Source: Thermotoga profunda AZM34c06 (GTDB taxonomy: Bacteria; Thermotogota; Thermotogae; Thermotogales; DSM-5069). From it: a stretch of 64,000 nt of DNA. A program made the position numbers and the translations under genes. The notes under the pieces are model-generated. The model saw only the letters and a list, made by a program, of their open reading frames with translations. It did not search any database and was not told the origin of the DNA. Shown one piece after another: positions 55,131 through 63,755 of the stretch (position 1 is its first letter; the number at the start of each line of letters is the position of its first letter). Where the stretch lies: positions 1,507,413 through 1,571,412 of the forward strand of contig NZ_AP014510.1 in NCBI RefSeq assembly GCF_000828675.1, read 5' to 3'.

Positions 55131-55140
55131 GGTGAAATAC

Positions 55141-57381
55141 ATGAGAAAATTTATTTTTTCCACTTTTATTTATTTGTTAGTCGCTTGTGGTGCCATGTTG
55201 ATGTTATTGCCCTTTGCTTGGATGGTCTCAACCTCATTTAAGGCCAGAAGTGAGGTCGAGAAATGGCCACCTCAATGGGGTTCAAAGAATTTCTCAAGAT
55301 CGTGGGATGTAAAGGTCAAGGTTTCAAGAAGTTCGGCTGGTGGAGTTGATTGGAGAGGACTGACTTTGAGGGAAGCTTTGACACTCAGAGATTCCCAACA
55401 AATGGCCAATGTACTTTCACTACAAATAGATGATGATCCAGTTTACAGAGGAACAATAACGATTAACTTACCAAAAGAGTTCAGTTATCTTCGAGGAAAG
55501 CTTGATCAAGAGAGTTTCAATGAATTCATCGAGCAACTGAACTATGTAGCCCAAAACAAACAGGTAATAGATCTGGCAAAATCATCTCAGAATGCCGAGG
55601 AATTTTTTTCAAACTTTTTTGTGCTCTATCACCACGGTCAATCTGCACTCTTAGATCGTAGAAACTACGTAGCAGAAGTTGAAAAAACAATGAGTAATTC
55701 TTTGAGTCAATTAGAAATATTCGAAAGATATGCAAATAGAATCCCAGAAAATGAAAGGGAGAATTATTTGCTATTGGTATCGAATGCAAAAAAATCAATA
55801 AACAATGCGTTATCAGACGCATCAGTCTTTAAGAAGGGTACAATAGCGTTACTACAGAGATCAGAAATTGAAAATCTGCGAGAAATTATCAAAAATTGCA
55901 TTAAGCAAATCTTGCCAGAATCACTGAGCGAAGAAATCAAAAACACGCCTGTAATGCAGTTATACGTCAATAGAATCGTTCAACCACTACAAAATCTGGT
56001 GAATGTACTTGATACTTACGATTTTGTTAACCAATTCTTCAAATCAGTCCAAACTCAAAAAACAGACACACATGAGATTGTTTTCAAATTTTTGAGCAAG
56101 GCAGAAAGAGATAAGATCATGTTGAATCAACTTGCTCAAATGGACTTTCCTGAAAGAATTCGCCGCACAATTGACAGCGAAATCAGTCGTTCCACCGAAT
56201 CCTTACCAGAGAAGGTTGACAAGGCTTTGGACGAACAACTCTACGAGGACTTTAAAACTCTAAATGTCGATAATTTACGAACATATGTTCAACAATTGAA
56301 GCAACCACTTTCGGTTTTATCTAACGCGCTTACATATATAAGCAGTCTCTCACAATTTCAGTCTCTCGACCTATTAGTTCAAAAATTGAAAGAATCTGGT
56401 GTTATGGAACAGACTGTACAGATCAGCTTGGAAAAACTCGAGAGTCTATTACAAATCGCCGGTGATGCAGATTTATTCTGGCAACTACTGGTTCAACTCT
56501 ATGAAAATATTCAAGCAGTTTCAAAACTACGAATAATCTATAACCAGAGCCAATCTTCCATGAAAATCGTTCAGGCCCCAGAGTTTGTGAAAAACATCAG
56601 ACTTAACAGAAACCAAAATATCGAAATAGAGTTGAACAATACTCATCCAGTTTATCTTGAAGACGAGAATTATTCTGTTCGGGCTGATTATAGTCCAAAG
56701 GAAGTTTTTGCGAATATTTTTCAAAATTATGCGATGGCTTGGAAAAGTGCCCCATTTGGTATTTATTACATAAACACAGCTTTTGTATCAATTGTCACTA
56801 CAATCTTAGAGATTATTTTTGCCGCTATGGCTGCTTATGCCTTTGCTATAATGAGATTTCCTGGAAAAAATCTGATCTTCGCATTATTTTTGGGAACAAT
56901 GATGATCCCTGGGGAGGTATTGTTGGTACCGAATTTCATAACGATATCCAAACTTGGCTGGATTGATACTTACTATGCTCTGATAATACCCTGGATTGTC
57001 AGTGTCTTTGCGATTTTTTTGATGAGACAACATTTTTTGACACTCCCTTCCGAACTGAAAGATGCCGCCTTAATAGATGGATGTTCCCATTTCAGATATC
57101 TGTGGACTATCGTTGCACCACTCTCAAAACCCACGATAATCACAAGCGCTCTTCTAAAATTTGTTGGAAGTTGGAATGCATTTTTGTGGGTCCTGATAGT
57201 GACCAACAAAGACAAATTCAGAACTCTGCCCGTTGGACTCCAAACCTTCAGCACAGATGTAGGAACCGTGTATAATCAATTAATGGCGGCAGCCACCTTT
57301 TCCATTCTTCCAATAGTAATATTATTCCTATTTACTCAAAAATACTTCATACGCGGAGTGGCACATACAGGCTTGAAATAG
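55141..57381 (+). CDS. MalG-type sugar ABC transporter permease with a 480-residue inserted domain
   Basis: The 746-residue protein starts as a MalG-type permease: one TM helix (7-30), then STSFKARSEVEKWPPQWGSKNF. The core resumes near residue 525 with YAMAWKSAPFGIYYINTAFVSI, and the EAA loop is ELKDAALIDGCSHFRYLWTI (about 637-656). The inserted stretch (about 50-520) is predicted outside the cell and is largely helical, with charged repeats, ending in a strand-rich part. Usual members are about 280 residues. To my recollection, long MalG-type permeases are known in Thermotoga. ATG 55141 has GAGGTG 6 nt upstream. Confidence 0.9.
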   Translation: MRKFIFSTFIYLLVACGAMLMLLPFAWMVSTSFKARSEVEKWPPQWGSKNFSRSWDVKVKVSRSSAGGVDWRGLTLREALTLRDSQQMANVLSLQIDDDPVYRGTITINLPKEFSYLRGKLDQESFNEFIEQLNYVAQNKQVIDLAKSSQNAEEFFSNFFVLYHHGQSALLDRRNYVAEVEKTMSNSLSQLEIFERYANRIPENERENYLLLVSNAKKSINNALSDASVFKKGTIALLQRSEIENLREIIKNCIKQILPESLSEEIKNTPVMQLYVNRIVQPLQNLVNVLDTYDFVNQFFKSVQTQKTDTHEIVFKFLSKAERDKIMLNQLAQMDFPERIRRTIDSEISRSTESLPEKVDKALDEQLYEDFKTLNVDNLRTYVQQLKQPLSVLSNALTYISSLSQFQSLDLLVQKLKESGVMEQTVQISLEKLESLLQIAGDADLFWQLLVQLYENIQAVSKLRIIYNQSQSSMKIVQAPEFVKNIRLNRNQNIEIELNNTHPVYLEDENYSVRADYSPKEVFANIFQNYAMAWKSAPFGIYYINTAFVSIVTTILEIIFAAMAAYAFAIMRFPGKNLIFALFLGTMMIPGEVLLVPNFITISKLGWIDTYYALIIPWIVSVFAIFLMRQHFLTLPSELKDAALIDGCSHFRYLWTIVAPLSKPTIITSALLKFVGSWNAFLWVLIVTNKDKFRTLPVGLQTFSTDVGTVYNQLMAAATFSILPIVILFLFTQKYFIRGVAHTGLK

Positions 57382-57394
57382 AGCGGGTGGTTTT

Positions 57395-57640
57395 ATGAGT
57401 ATCAACGTGAAGGTAAGGTCAATTAAACGCAATGAAAAAAGATCTCGGCGTATATTTAAGGTTGTCGTCTTGGTTGCTCTGTGTTTTGTATGCTTTGCAT
57501 TCTCAGTTTCTTACATAAGATACCAGCAATGTCTTAGCGAAAACCGACGACTCCAATCCATATATGCAGACTTACTTGTGAAAATAAATGAAATGGAGAA
57601 AAACAACGATACCATAAAAGGAGTGAATAACACAAAGTGA
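57395..57640 (+). CDS. Small bitopic membrane protein, FtsB/DivIC/FtsL-like topology
   Basis: The 81-residue protein has a basic cytoplasmic start (RSIKRNEKRSRRIFK), one TM helix (about 23-43) and a short outer helix with heptad-like spacing (SENRRLQSIYADLLVKINEMEKNN). This size and layout match septum proteins of the FtsB/FtsL/DivIC group, but there is no decisive motif and the neighbours are not cell-division genes. ATG 57395 follows GGGTGG and the stop overlaps the next GTG. Confidence 0.6.
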   Translation: MSINVKVRSIKRNEKRSRRIFKVVVLVALCFVCFAFSVSYIRYQQCLSENRRLQSIYADLLVKINEMEKNNDTIKGVNNTK

Positions 57641-58407
57641 TATTTGTCACCACTTCACATGATCCTACTGAACTGCAAATCAAAAAAGCAAAGAAACTCG
57701 CGGATGAACTGGGAATTCCATATTTAGCAAGAAAAGATCATCCAAATATCTCAGAGACAATCGAAGGAGAGTACTGTTACGTTGTTGAGAAGAGCAGGAT
57801 TGTCATCAAATCTAATAATTTAGAATTCTTTTTTCATCCATCCATGGCAAAGGTGAGAATGAGAAATATACAAAAAGGATTGAAAGATCATTTGATAGAG
57901 TCTTTGCAACTGACAGGTAGTGAGACCATACTCGATACAACACTTGGCCTTGGTACCGAAGCGATTTTGATGGCTGCCTTTCTTGATTCCGGGAAGGTCA
58001 TAGGCATAGAAGGCTCCACACCGATCTTTGTCGTAGTACGAGATGGATTGGAGAATCACATGGCAAAAGAAAATTGGATTAACACTGCAATGAAAAAGAT
58101 ACAGATACTGCACGCTGATTTTAAGCAGTTTTTGAGATCTTGCCCTGAAGAATCATACGATATTGTCTACTGTGATCCTATGTTCGAAAATCCTGTCTTT
58201 GAATCTTCTTCTATGAATCCATTGAGACCATTTGCGATCTATGATACTGTAAACACCGATGACGTTGACCAGATGTTAAGAGTTGCAAAGAAAAAGATAG
58301 TTCTAAAAGCACATGCGAAAGATAGCCTTTTTAGAAGAATACCCGTTGATAGAATCTTTGGTAGTAGAAGAAGTCAAGTGCTTTATGGAGTGATAGAAAA
58401 AAGATGA
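57637..58407 (+). CDS. RsmJ-like SAM-dependent methyltransferase
   Basis: The 256-residue protein has an N-terminal domain (IFVTTSHDPTELQIKKAKKLADELGIPYLARK) and a Rossmann methyltransferase domain with ILDTTLGLGTEAILMAAFLDSG, GIEGSTPIF and the catalytic-type motif YDIVYCDPMFE (DPPY-like DPMF). This fits RsmJ, which methylates G1516 of 16S rRNA in E. coli, and its Firmicute relatives. The exact target is unsure. GTG 57637 overlaps the previous stop; its stop overlaps miaA by 4 nt. Confidence 0.75.
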   Translation: MIFVTTSHDPTELQIKKAKKLADELGIPYLARKDHPNISETIEGEYCYVVEKSRIVIKSNNLEFFFHPSMAKVRMRNIQKGLKDHLIESLQLTGSETILDTTLGLGTEAILMAAFLDSGKVIGIEGSTPIFVVVRDGLENHMAKENWINTAMKKIQILHADFKQFLRSCPEESYDIVYCDPMFENPVFESSSMNPLRPFAIYDTVNTDDVDQMLRVAKKKIVLKAHAKDSLFRRIPVDRIFGSRRSQVLYGVIEKR

Positions 58408-59333
58408 TCATAATTGCCGGTCCCACAGCCGTTGGTAAAACAGAGATTGCAATTGAGGTTTGTCAAAACATCGGCGGACAGATCATCTCAGTTGATTCAA
58501 GGCAAATTTATAAATTCATGGATATCGGCACAGCAAAGCCAACTCCAGAACAAAGAGAACTTATCAAACACTATCTTATCGATATAGTTGAACCAGACGA
58601 ATATTACAGTGCCTACCAATTCAGAAAAGATGCCATTCATGCAGCTAAAGAAATTCTAAGCGTAGGAAAGGTTCCTATTTTTGTTGGAGGAACAGGGTTG
58701 TATATTGACTCTTTATTGAGAGGAATCTTTGATGGATTTCCAAAAGATGAAAGGCTGCGCTCTGATCTCTTGCAAATGGAGAAAGAAAATGCTGGTTCTT
58801 TGCGAAAATTGTTGGAACAATATGATCCACAAGCTGCTTCAAAGATACACAAGAACGATCTCAAGAGAACTATCAGAGCACTTGAGGTTTGTTTGAAGTC
58901 TGGAAGGAAATTCTCAGAACTTCAAAAGGAAATTTCTCCTGCAGGCAAATTTCGCTTGATAATTTTGAATCGAGATAGAAATGAACTTTATGATAGAATT
59001 AATTCAAGAGTCGAAAAGATGATTGAGAAAGGATTGATAGAAGAAGTCGAGAGCCTTCTAAGAAAGGGTTATACAAAAGAGCTGAACTCAATGAAGACAA
59101 TAGGTTATCAAGAGGTGATAGAGTACTTAGAAGGAAAGATAGGATATGACACGATGATTGAGCAAATAAAAAAGAACACAAGGCATTTTGCCAGAAGACA
59201 GTTGATTTGGTTCCGGAGGTATAAAGAGGTGCTGGTTTTACATTTTTCTGAAAGAGAAAACATCGTGAGAACAATATCACAAATCGTGCTGGAGGAAGCA
59301 CAGCGCGGTTTAACATTTGATGGGGGGTTTTAA
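58404..59333 (+). CDS. miaA: tRNA dimethylallyltransferase
   Basis: MiaA adds an isopentenyl group to A37 of tRNAs that read codons starting with U. The 309-residue protein has the P-loop GPTAVGKTEIAIE, the block ISVDSRQIYKFMDIGTAKP, FVGGTGLYIDSLL and the tail KKNTRHFARRQLIWFRR. It sits in the common order miaA-hfq-hflX and overlaps the RsmJ-like gene by ATGA. Confidence 0.97.
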   Translation: MIIIAGPTAVGKTEIAIEVCQNIGGQIISVDSRQIYKFMDIGTAKPTPEQRELIKHYLIDIVEPDEYYSAYQFRKDAIHAAKEILSVGKVPIFVGGTGLYIDSLLRGIFDGFPKDERLRSDLLQMEKENAGSLRKLLEQYDPQAASKIHKNDLKRTIRALEVCLKSGRKFSELQKEISPAGKFRLIILNRDRNELYDRINSRVEKMIEKGLIEEVESLLRKGYTKELNSMKTIGYQEVIEYLEGKIGYDTMIEQIKKNTRHFARRQLIWFRRYKEVLVLHFSERENIVRTISQIVLEEAQRGLTFDGGF

Positions 59334-59334
59334 A

Positions 59335-59607
59335 ATGGTTGAGAAATTCAATCTCCAAGACAGGTTTTTGAATGCCCTGAGGGTGGGTAAGATTGAAGTG
59401 AAGGTCTATTTGGTGAATGGTTTTCAAACCAAAGGTATTATTCGATCCTTTGACAGTTACACAATTTTGTTGGAAAATGAAAATCAACAAAATTTGATCT
59501 ATAAGCACGCTATAAGTACAATTATGCCATCGAGTTTTGTGATGCTGATGAAAACCGAGCAAAAAGAAGAACAACAGGAAGGTCAAGCTGAAAGTGTCTC
59601 AAATTAG
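59335..59607 (+). CDS. hfq: RNA chaperone Hfq
   Basis: Hfq forms a six-membered ring that binds small RNAs and mRNA. The 90-residue protein has Sm1 (LQDRFLNALRVGKIEVKVYLVNGFQTKGIIRSFDSYTILL) and the Sm2 motif YKHAISTIMPS, followed by a short acidic tail. ATG 59335 has GGGGGG upstream and lies 1 nt after the miaA stop. It overlaps hflX by 14 nt. Its presence suggests sRNA regulation in this organism. Confidence 0.97.
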   Translation: MVEKFNLQDRFLNALRVGKIEVKVYLVNGFQTKGIIRSFDSYTILLENENQQNLIYKHAISTIMPSSFVMLMKTEQKEEQQEGQAESVSN

Positions 59608-60850
59608 AAAGAAATTCAAATTTATCAACGCTATCATTTTAACCATAAGGGAAGATTATTCATCTATTGAGGAACTTCAACAACTTTTGAGTACGCTTGA
59701 TATAAGAGTTACAGAGGTGATATGCCAAAAGAGGACCGAACCTGACGCACGTTACTATTTTGGTCTTGGCAAAATAGAGAAACTCAAAGAATTGATAAAA
59801 TTAATTGGCGTATCTCTTGTAGTAATCGACGACGAAATAACTCCTTTACAAGCAAAGAATTTGGAAAAGCAACTGAATATCACTGTGAAAGACAGAACAC
59901 AGATAATACTTGAGATCTTTGCGCGCCACGCAACAACCGAGGAAGGGAAACTCCAAGTGGAATTAGCCAGCCTGCAGTACGAGTTACCAAGATTGGTTGG
60001 ACAAGGTAAGGAATTGTCAAGACTTGGAGGCGGCATAGGTACAAGAGGTCCCGGTGAACAAGAGATAGAAGAAAAGAGAAGAAAGATACGCGAGAGGATA
60101 AGAGTTTTAAAACAAAGATTGGTTCAAATAGAAAAAAATAGAGCTCAACAAAGAAAATTGAGATTGAAGAGCGAACTTCCGATGATCTCTGTGGTTGGTT
60201 ATACCAATGCGGGAAAATCCAGCCTAATCAAGGCTTTGAGTGGTGATGATGTTTTCGTAGCCGACAAACTCTTCAGTACTCTGGCGCCTGTGATAAGGAG
60301 AGTAAAACTACCATCGGGTAGATTGGCGCTTTTCAAAGACACTGTAGGTTTCATAAGAAATGTCCCCCATACTCTCATTAAAGCCTTTAAATCAACGCTT
60401 GAGGAAATACTTTTTTCAGATTTGATAGTGATTGTTGTAGATGTCTCAGACGAAAATTTCAATGAAAAGCTCAAATCTTCTCTGAGGGTATTAGAAGAGC
60501 TCGAAGCACTATTCATTCCACGGCTTTTGGCTTTCAATAAAATCGATCGAGTTTCTTCTCATGTATTGCAAGATCTATCTGTCACTTACCCGGAGGCTAT
60601 TTTCATAAGCGCTCTGCAAGGTATAGGGATTCAAGAACTTTTGAAACGTGTTTGCGAAGAAATCGAAAAGAATGAATGCGAAGATTTATTTGCAGTAAAA
60701 TTGGAAGATTTACCTTTGCTGATGAAAGAAAAAGAAAAAATAACAATTACCGAACAGGTGTATCACGACGATACAGTAATGGTTCGGGTTAGAGCAAAAT
60801 CCAGTATCTTAGAGCGCCTAAAGCAGATTACAGGAGGGATGAATTCGTGA
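59594..60850 (+). CDS. hflX: Ribosome-splitting GTPase HflX
   Basis: The 418-residue GTPase has the HflX N-domain (TEPDARYYFGLGKIEKLKEL, DRTQIILEIFARHATTEEGKLQVELA), the glycine-rich loop GGGIGTRGPGEQEIEEKRR and the G domain with GYTNAGKSSLIKAL and KDTVGFIRNVPHTLI. HflX rescues stalled ribosomes, especially after heat. GTG 59594 lies inside the hfq end, with GGAAGG about 11 nt upstream. Confidence 0.96.
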   Translation: MSQIRKKFKFINAIILTIREDYSSIEELQQLLSTLDIRVTEVICQKRTEPDARYYFGLGKIEKLKELIKLIGVSLVVIDDEITPLQAKNLEKQLNITVKDRTQIILEIFARHATTEEGKLQVELASLQYELPRLVGQGKELSRLGGGIGTRGPGEQEIEEKRRKIRERIRVLKQRLVQIEKNRAQQRKLRLKSELPMISVVGYTNAGKSSLIKALSGDDVFVADKLFSTLAPVIRRVKLPSGRLALFKDTVGFIRNVPHTLIKAFKSTLEEILFSDLIVIVVDVSDENFNEKLKSSLRVLEELEALFIPRLLAFNKIDRVSSHVLQDLSVTYPEAIFISALQGIGIQELLKRVCEEIEKNECEDLFAVKLEDLPLLMKEKEKITITEQVYHDDTVMVRVRAKSSILERLKQITGGMNS

Positions 60851-61824
60851 AAAAGTACTTGCTTTTACTCTTGATATTCTTAGCTGTGCTAACCTACGCT
60901 GCTGATTTTGTTCCACCGGTTGCGGGTACAGCTGTGGTTACATCGAGTTTTGGAGAATTCAGAGGCAGTGGAAACAGAGGCCCTCATTTTCACATGGGGA
61001 TTGATCTTTCCACCAATATGCGAAGTGGCGTACCCATACTTGCAGCAGCCGATGGATGGCTCGTTAGAATCGAAATCGATGATGATGATATATATGGTAA
61101 TGTCGTTGTATTAGAGCACGAAAATGGTATGAGGACGCTTTATGCACATTTGAGTAAGTTTTCGCCTAAACTCGATATGATAATCAATTCTGTAATCTCG
61201 GAATTTGGAAAAAAACGAATTGTAATTAATTTCCCATCAAAAACATTCTTTTTCAAAGCTGGTGAACCGATCGGTTATTCAGGCCAGACAGGTGAAGCTG
61301 CTCAACCTCATTGTCATTTCGAAATTCGAAGCGCAGATGAATCGATTTGTTATGATCCCGCTTCTTTTATGAGTTTTGCTAAACCAAAAGATGCGGTCTT
61401 TTCTGTCAAATCATTGGTGATTGATTCTGAACGTTACACATACACAGAGGGTAGAGTTTATCAGTTCAAAGATGCATATCCTAAGATAGCAATAAATGCT
61501 GCCACAATGCTTAACAAAAATGTAATTGGCTTGAAGAATTTAAAGATGTATTTCAACGAAACTCTTGTGTATGATATTAATCTTGGTGAGATACCATTGG
61601 ATGAATTCAACAACGTATGGAGTGTTTATACCAACGACTCTGTTTCTGATGGGTACAGTTACAATGCGTGGTATAAATTGTATCCAGACAGGAGTACTGC
61701 TGTCGTAAAGACGAATAAATTTGCCGAACTTGGAAGACTACCTTCAAGAGTGAATGTCAAAATCGTCTGTACCGACATATGGAATGAAGAATTTACACTT
61801 AAATTCGTGATTGAAAGAAGGTAG
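60847..61824 (+). CDS. Secreted M23-family peptidase
   Basis: The 325-residue protein has a signal peptide (KKYLLLLLIFLAVLTYAAD), an M23 domain with FHMGIDLS (His/Asp metal ligands), TLYAHLSKF and QPHCHFEIR (HxH), and a C-terminal region of about 140 residues of unknown fold. An insertion within the peptidase domain (about 105-140) is seen. It probably cleaves peptidoglycan or is a degenerate relative acting as activator; the metal residues appear intact. GTG 60847 overlaps the hflX stop and has GGAGGG upstream. Confidence 0.88.
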   Translation: MKKYLLLLLIFLAVLTYAADFVPPVAGTAVVTSSFGEFRGSGNRGPHFHMGIDLSTNMRSGVPILAAADGWLVRIEIDDDDIYGNVVVLEHENGMRTLYAHLSKFSPKLDMIINSVISEFGKKRIVINFPSKTFFFKAGEPIGYSGQTGEAAQPHCHFEIRSADESICYDPASFMSFAKPKDAVFSVKSLVIDSERYTYTEGRVYQFKDAYPKIAINAATMLNKNVIGLKNLKMYFNETLVYDINLGEIPLDEFNNVWSVYTNDSVSDGYSYNAWYKLYPDRSTAVVKTNKFAELGRLPSRVNVKIVCTDIWNEEFTLKFVIERR

Positions 61825-61829
61825 AGATT

Positions 61830-62174
61830 GTGTGGTTTTTCAAAAAGAGAAAAAGTGATCAGGAACTACAGAATAACCCGTTCTATAAAGAAGGAAATCT
61901 GTTGGTTGTTTATCTGAAATGTGATCGATGTGGAGAATATTTCAGAAGCCACCTGAGGATAGGTTATGATTTCATAAACGATTATGATAACGCAGCCACG
62001 CCTTACAAGATAGACAAAGTCTATGTCGGATCAAAGTGCCCAAACAAAATCCATTTGTTAGCCTCTTTTAGTGCTTCATATAAGGTAAAAAGTGTGAGTC
62101 TTGAAGGTGGAAAATTCATTACTAAGGAAGAATATGAACGAATGATTCAAGAAAAAAAGGAGGAGGAGAAATGA
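61830..62174 (+). CDS. Small cysteine-containing protein of unknown function
   Basis: I do not recognise the family. The 114-residue basic protein begins [11 protein letters not shown], has a [18 protein letters not shown] motif and a later [11 protein letters not shown]; CxxC plus a third Cys and nearby His may form a zinc site. Its C-terminus is a charged helix. It overlaps metK by 4 nt, so it is probably translated with it. GTG 61830 has GAAGGT upstream. Confidence 0.75.
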   Translation: MWFFKKRKSDQELQNNPFYKEGNLLVVYLKCDRCGEYFRSHLRIGYDFINDYDNAATPYKIDKVYVGSKCPNKIHLLASFSASYKVKSVSLEGGKFITKEEYERMIQEKKEEEK

Positions 62175-63361
62175 AAAAACTTTTCACAAGCGAGAGCGTC
62201 ACCGAAGGCCATCCAGATAAAGTAGCCGACCAGATCTCAGATGCAATTCTGGATGCGATTATCGAACAAGATCCAGATGCAAGAGTAGCTGTAGAAACAC
62301 TCGTGACAACTGGTATAGCGGTTGTTGCTGGAGAGGTTACAACTGAAGCTTATGTGGATGTACAGGATATTGTACGAAAGACTATTTTAGAAGTAGGATA
62401 TACACGGGCAAAATATGGTTTCGATGGTGAAACATGTGGAGTTTTTACCTCAATACACAATCAATCTCCCGATATTGCCCTTGGAGTAAATAAAGCACTC
62501 GAAGCAAGAGAGAAAAACAACGATGAAGATGAATTTGACAAGGTTGGTGCAGGAGATCAAGGAATGATGTTTGGTTATGCAACCAATGAAACACCTGAGT
62601 TCATGCCATTGCCAATAATATTAGCCCATAAACTTTCAATGAGATTGGCGAAGGTGAGAAAAGAAAAAATCATACCATTTTTAAGACCCGATGGAAAAAC
62701 CCAGGTAACAGTGGAATATGATGAGAACGGCAAACCAATCCGTGTTGATACAGTATTGATATCAGCCCAACACGATCCCGATGTCACCATGAACGACTTA
62801 AGGGATGCTCTCATAGAACATGTCATCAAACCAACTATTCCAGAAAAATACTGGAACGATCAAGTGAAGATACTGGTAAATCCAACTGGAAGATTTGTCC
62901 TTGGTGGTCCATCAGCCGACACGGGATTGACCGGTAGAAAGATAATCGTCGATACATATGGTGGTTGGATCCCACATGGGGGAGGAGCGTTCAGTGGTAA
63001 GGACCCAACGAAAGTTGATAGATCGGCACATTACATGGCGCGATACGTAGCAAAGAATGTCGTTGCTGCAGGTTTAGCAGATAGATTCATGTTGCAGGTT
63101 GCCTATGCCATAGGTAAAGCAAGACCTGTTTCATTCATGATAGACACCTTCGGAACGGCAAAGGTCGATGAGACAAAACTGAGAGATGTAATAACACAGA
63201 TTTTTGATTTCAGACCGCTTGCCATAATAAAGAAACTCAATCTCAGAAGACCTATCTACAAAAAGACCGCAGCATATGGACACTTTGGTCGAAATGACCC
63301 AGATTTCACCTGGGAAAATCTCGATGTTGTTCCAGAATTAAAAAGGGCATTTAATATGTGA
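62171..63361 (+). CDS. metK: S-adenosylmethionine synthetase
   Basis: MetK makes S-adenosylmethionine from methionine and ATP. The 396-residue protein has the ATP motif [32 protein letters not shown] and the P-loop-like [22 protein letters not shown] 62171 follows AGGAGGAGG. The product is the substrate for SpeH and the methyltransferases elsewhere in the window. Confidence 0.98.
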   Translation: MKKLFTSESVTEGHPDKVADQISDAILDAIIEQDPDARVAVETLVTTGIAVVAGEVTTEAYVDVQDIVRKTILEVGYTRAKYGFDGETCGVFTSIHNQSPDIALGVNKALEAREKNNDEDEFDKVGAGDQGMMFGYATNETPEFMPLPIILAHKLSMRLAKVRKEKIIPFLRPDGKTQVTVEYDENGKPIRVDTVLISAQHDPDVTMNDLRDALIEHVIKPTIPEKYWNDQVKILVNPTGRFVLGGPSADTGLTGRKIIVDTYGGWIPHGGGAFSGKDPTKVDRSAHYMARYVAKNVVAAGLADRFMLQVAYAIGKARPVSFMIDTFGTAKVDETKLRDVITQIFDFRPLAIIKKLNLRRPIYKKTAAYGHFGRNDPDFTWENLDVVPELKRAFNM

Positions 63362-63375
63362 AGGAGGAAGAATAG

Positions 63376-63642
63376 ATGGCAAAGAAAGTCAGCAAATCTG
63401 TAGTGAAAAGGGCTGAGGAAGCGCTTAAGAGAAAGGTTAGAAACAGGGCATATAAAACTCAGATGAAAAATGCAATCAAGAAAGTGCTCGAAGCTGTCAA
63501 GACAAAAGAACCAGCTGATAGTATAGACAAACTTTTGAAAAATGCTATTTCAACAATCGACAAAGCAGCTTCCAAGGGAATTATTCATAAAAATCAAGCA
63601 GCCCGAAGAAAATCTCGCTTAGTAAAAGCCATAAGATCATAA
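63376..63642 (+). CDS. rpsT: Ribosomal protein S20
   Basis: The 88-residue, Lys-rich helical protein fits bS20: KSVVKRAEEALKRKVRNRAYKTQMKNAIKKVLEAV, then GIIHKNQAARRKSRL. S20 binds 16S rRNA early in small-subunit assembly. ATG 63376 has AAGGAGGAA upstream. It is the last gene of the run before the terminator at 63690. Confidence 0.96.
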   Translation: MAKKVSKSVVKRAEEALKRKVRNRAYKTQMKNAIKKVLEAVKTKEPADSIDKLLKNAISTIDKAASKGIIHKNQAARRKSRLVKAIRS

Positions 63643-63689
63643 CTGTAAAAAACTCTATAAGAAGATTTAAGTTACTTTTCTAACCTGTT

Positions 63690-63720
63690 CCAGCACCTAC
63701 GCGTTGGTGCTGGTTTTTGT
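63690..63720 (+). terminator. Rho-independent terminator after rpsT
   Basis: CCAGCACC and GGTGCTGG form a perfect 8-bp stem around an 8-base loop, followed by TTTTTGT. It ends the long run that starts at 47250. Confidence 0.93.
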
Positions 63721-63724
63721 TGTG

Positions 63725-63733
63725 TGATAAAAT
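63725..63733 (+). promoter_or_regulatory. Possible extended -10 promoter of the last gene
   Basis: TGATAAAAT at 63725-63733 fits TGnTATAAT with one mismatch and lies just after the terminator, 22 bases before the ATG. No good -35 box is present. Confidence 0.4.
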
Positions 63734-63755
63734 TGTAATGAGGAGAAATCTGAAA

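Noticed and set aside
52485-57381. Link between hslVU and the sugar permeases as one system
   Set aside because: Only co-orientation and short spacing support it; no functional tie is visible.
58999-59586. 195-codon frame on the minus strand
   Set aside because: It is antisense to miaA and hfq, which are unmistakable; its product is low-complexity, Ser/Phe/Leu-rich and has no ribosome site.
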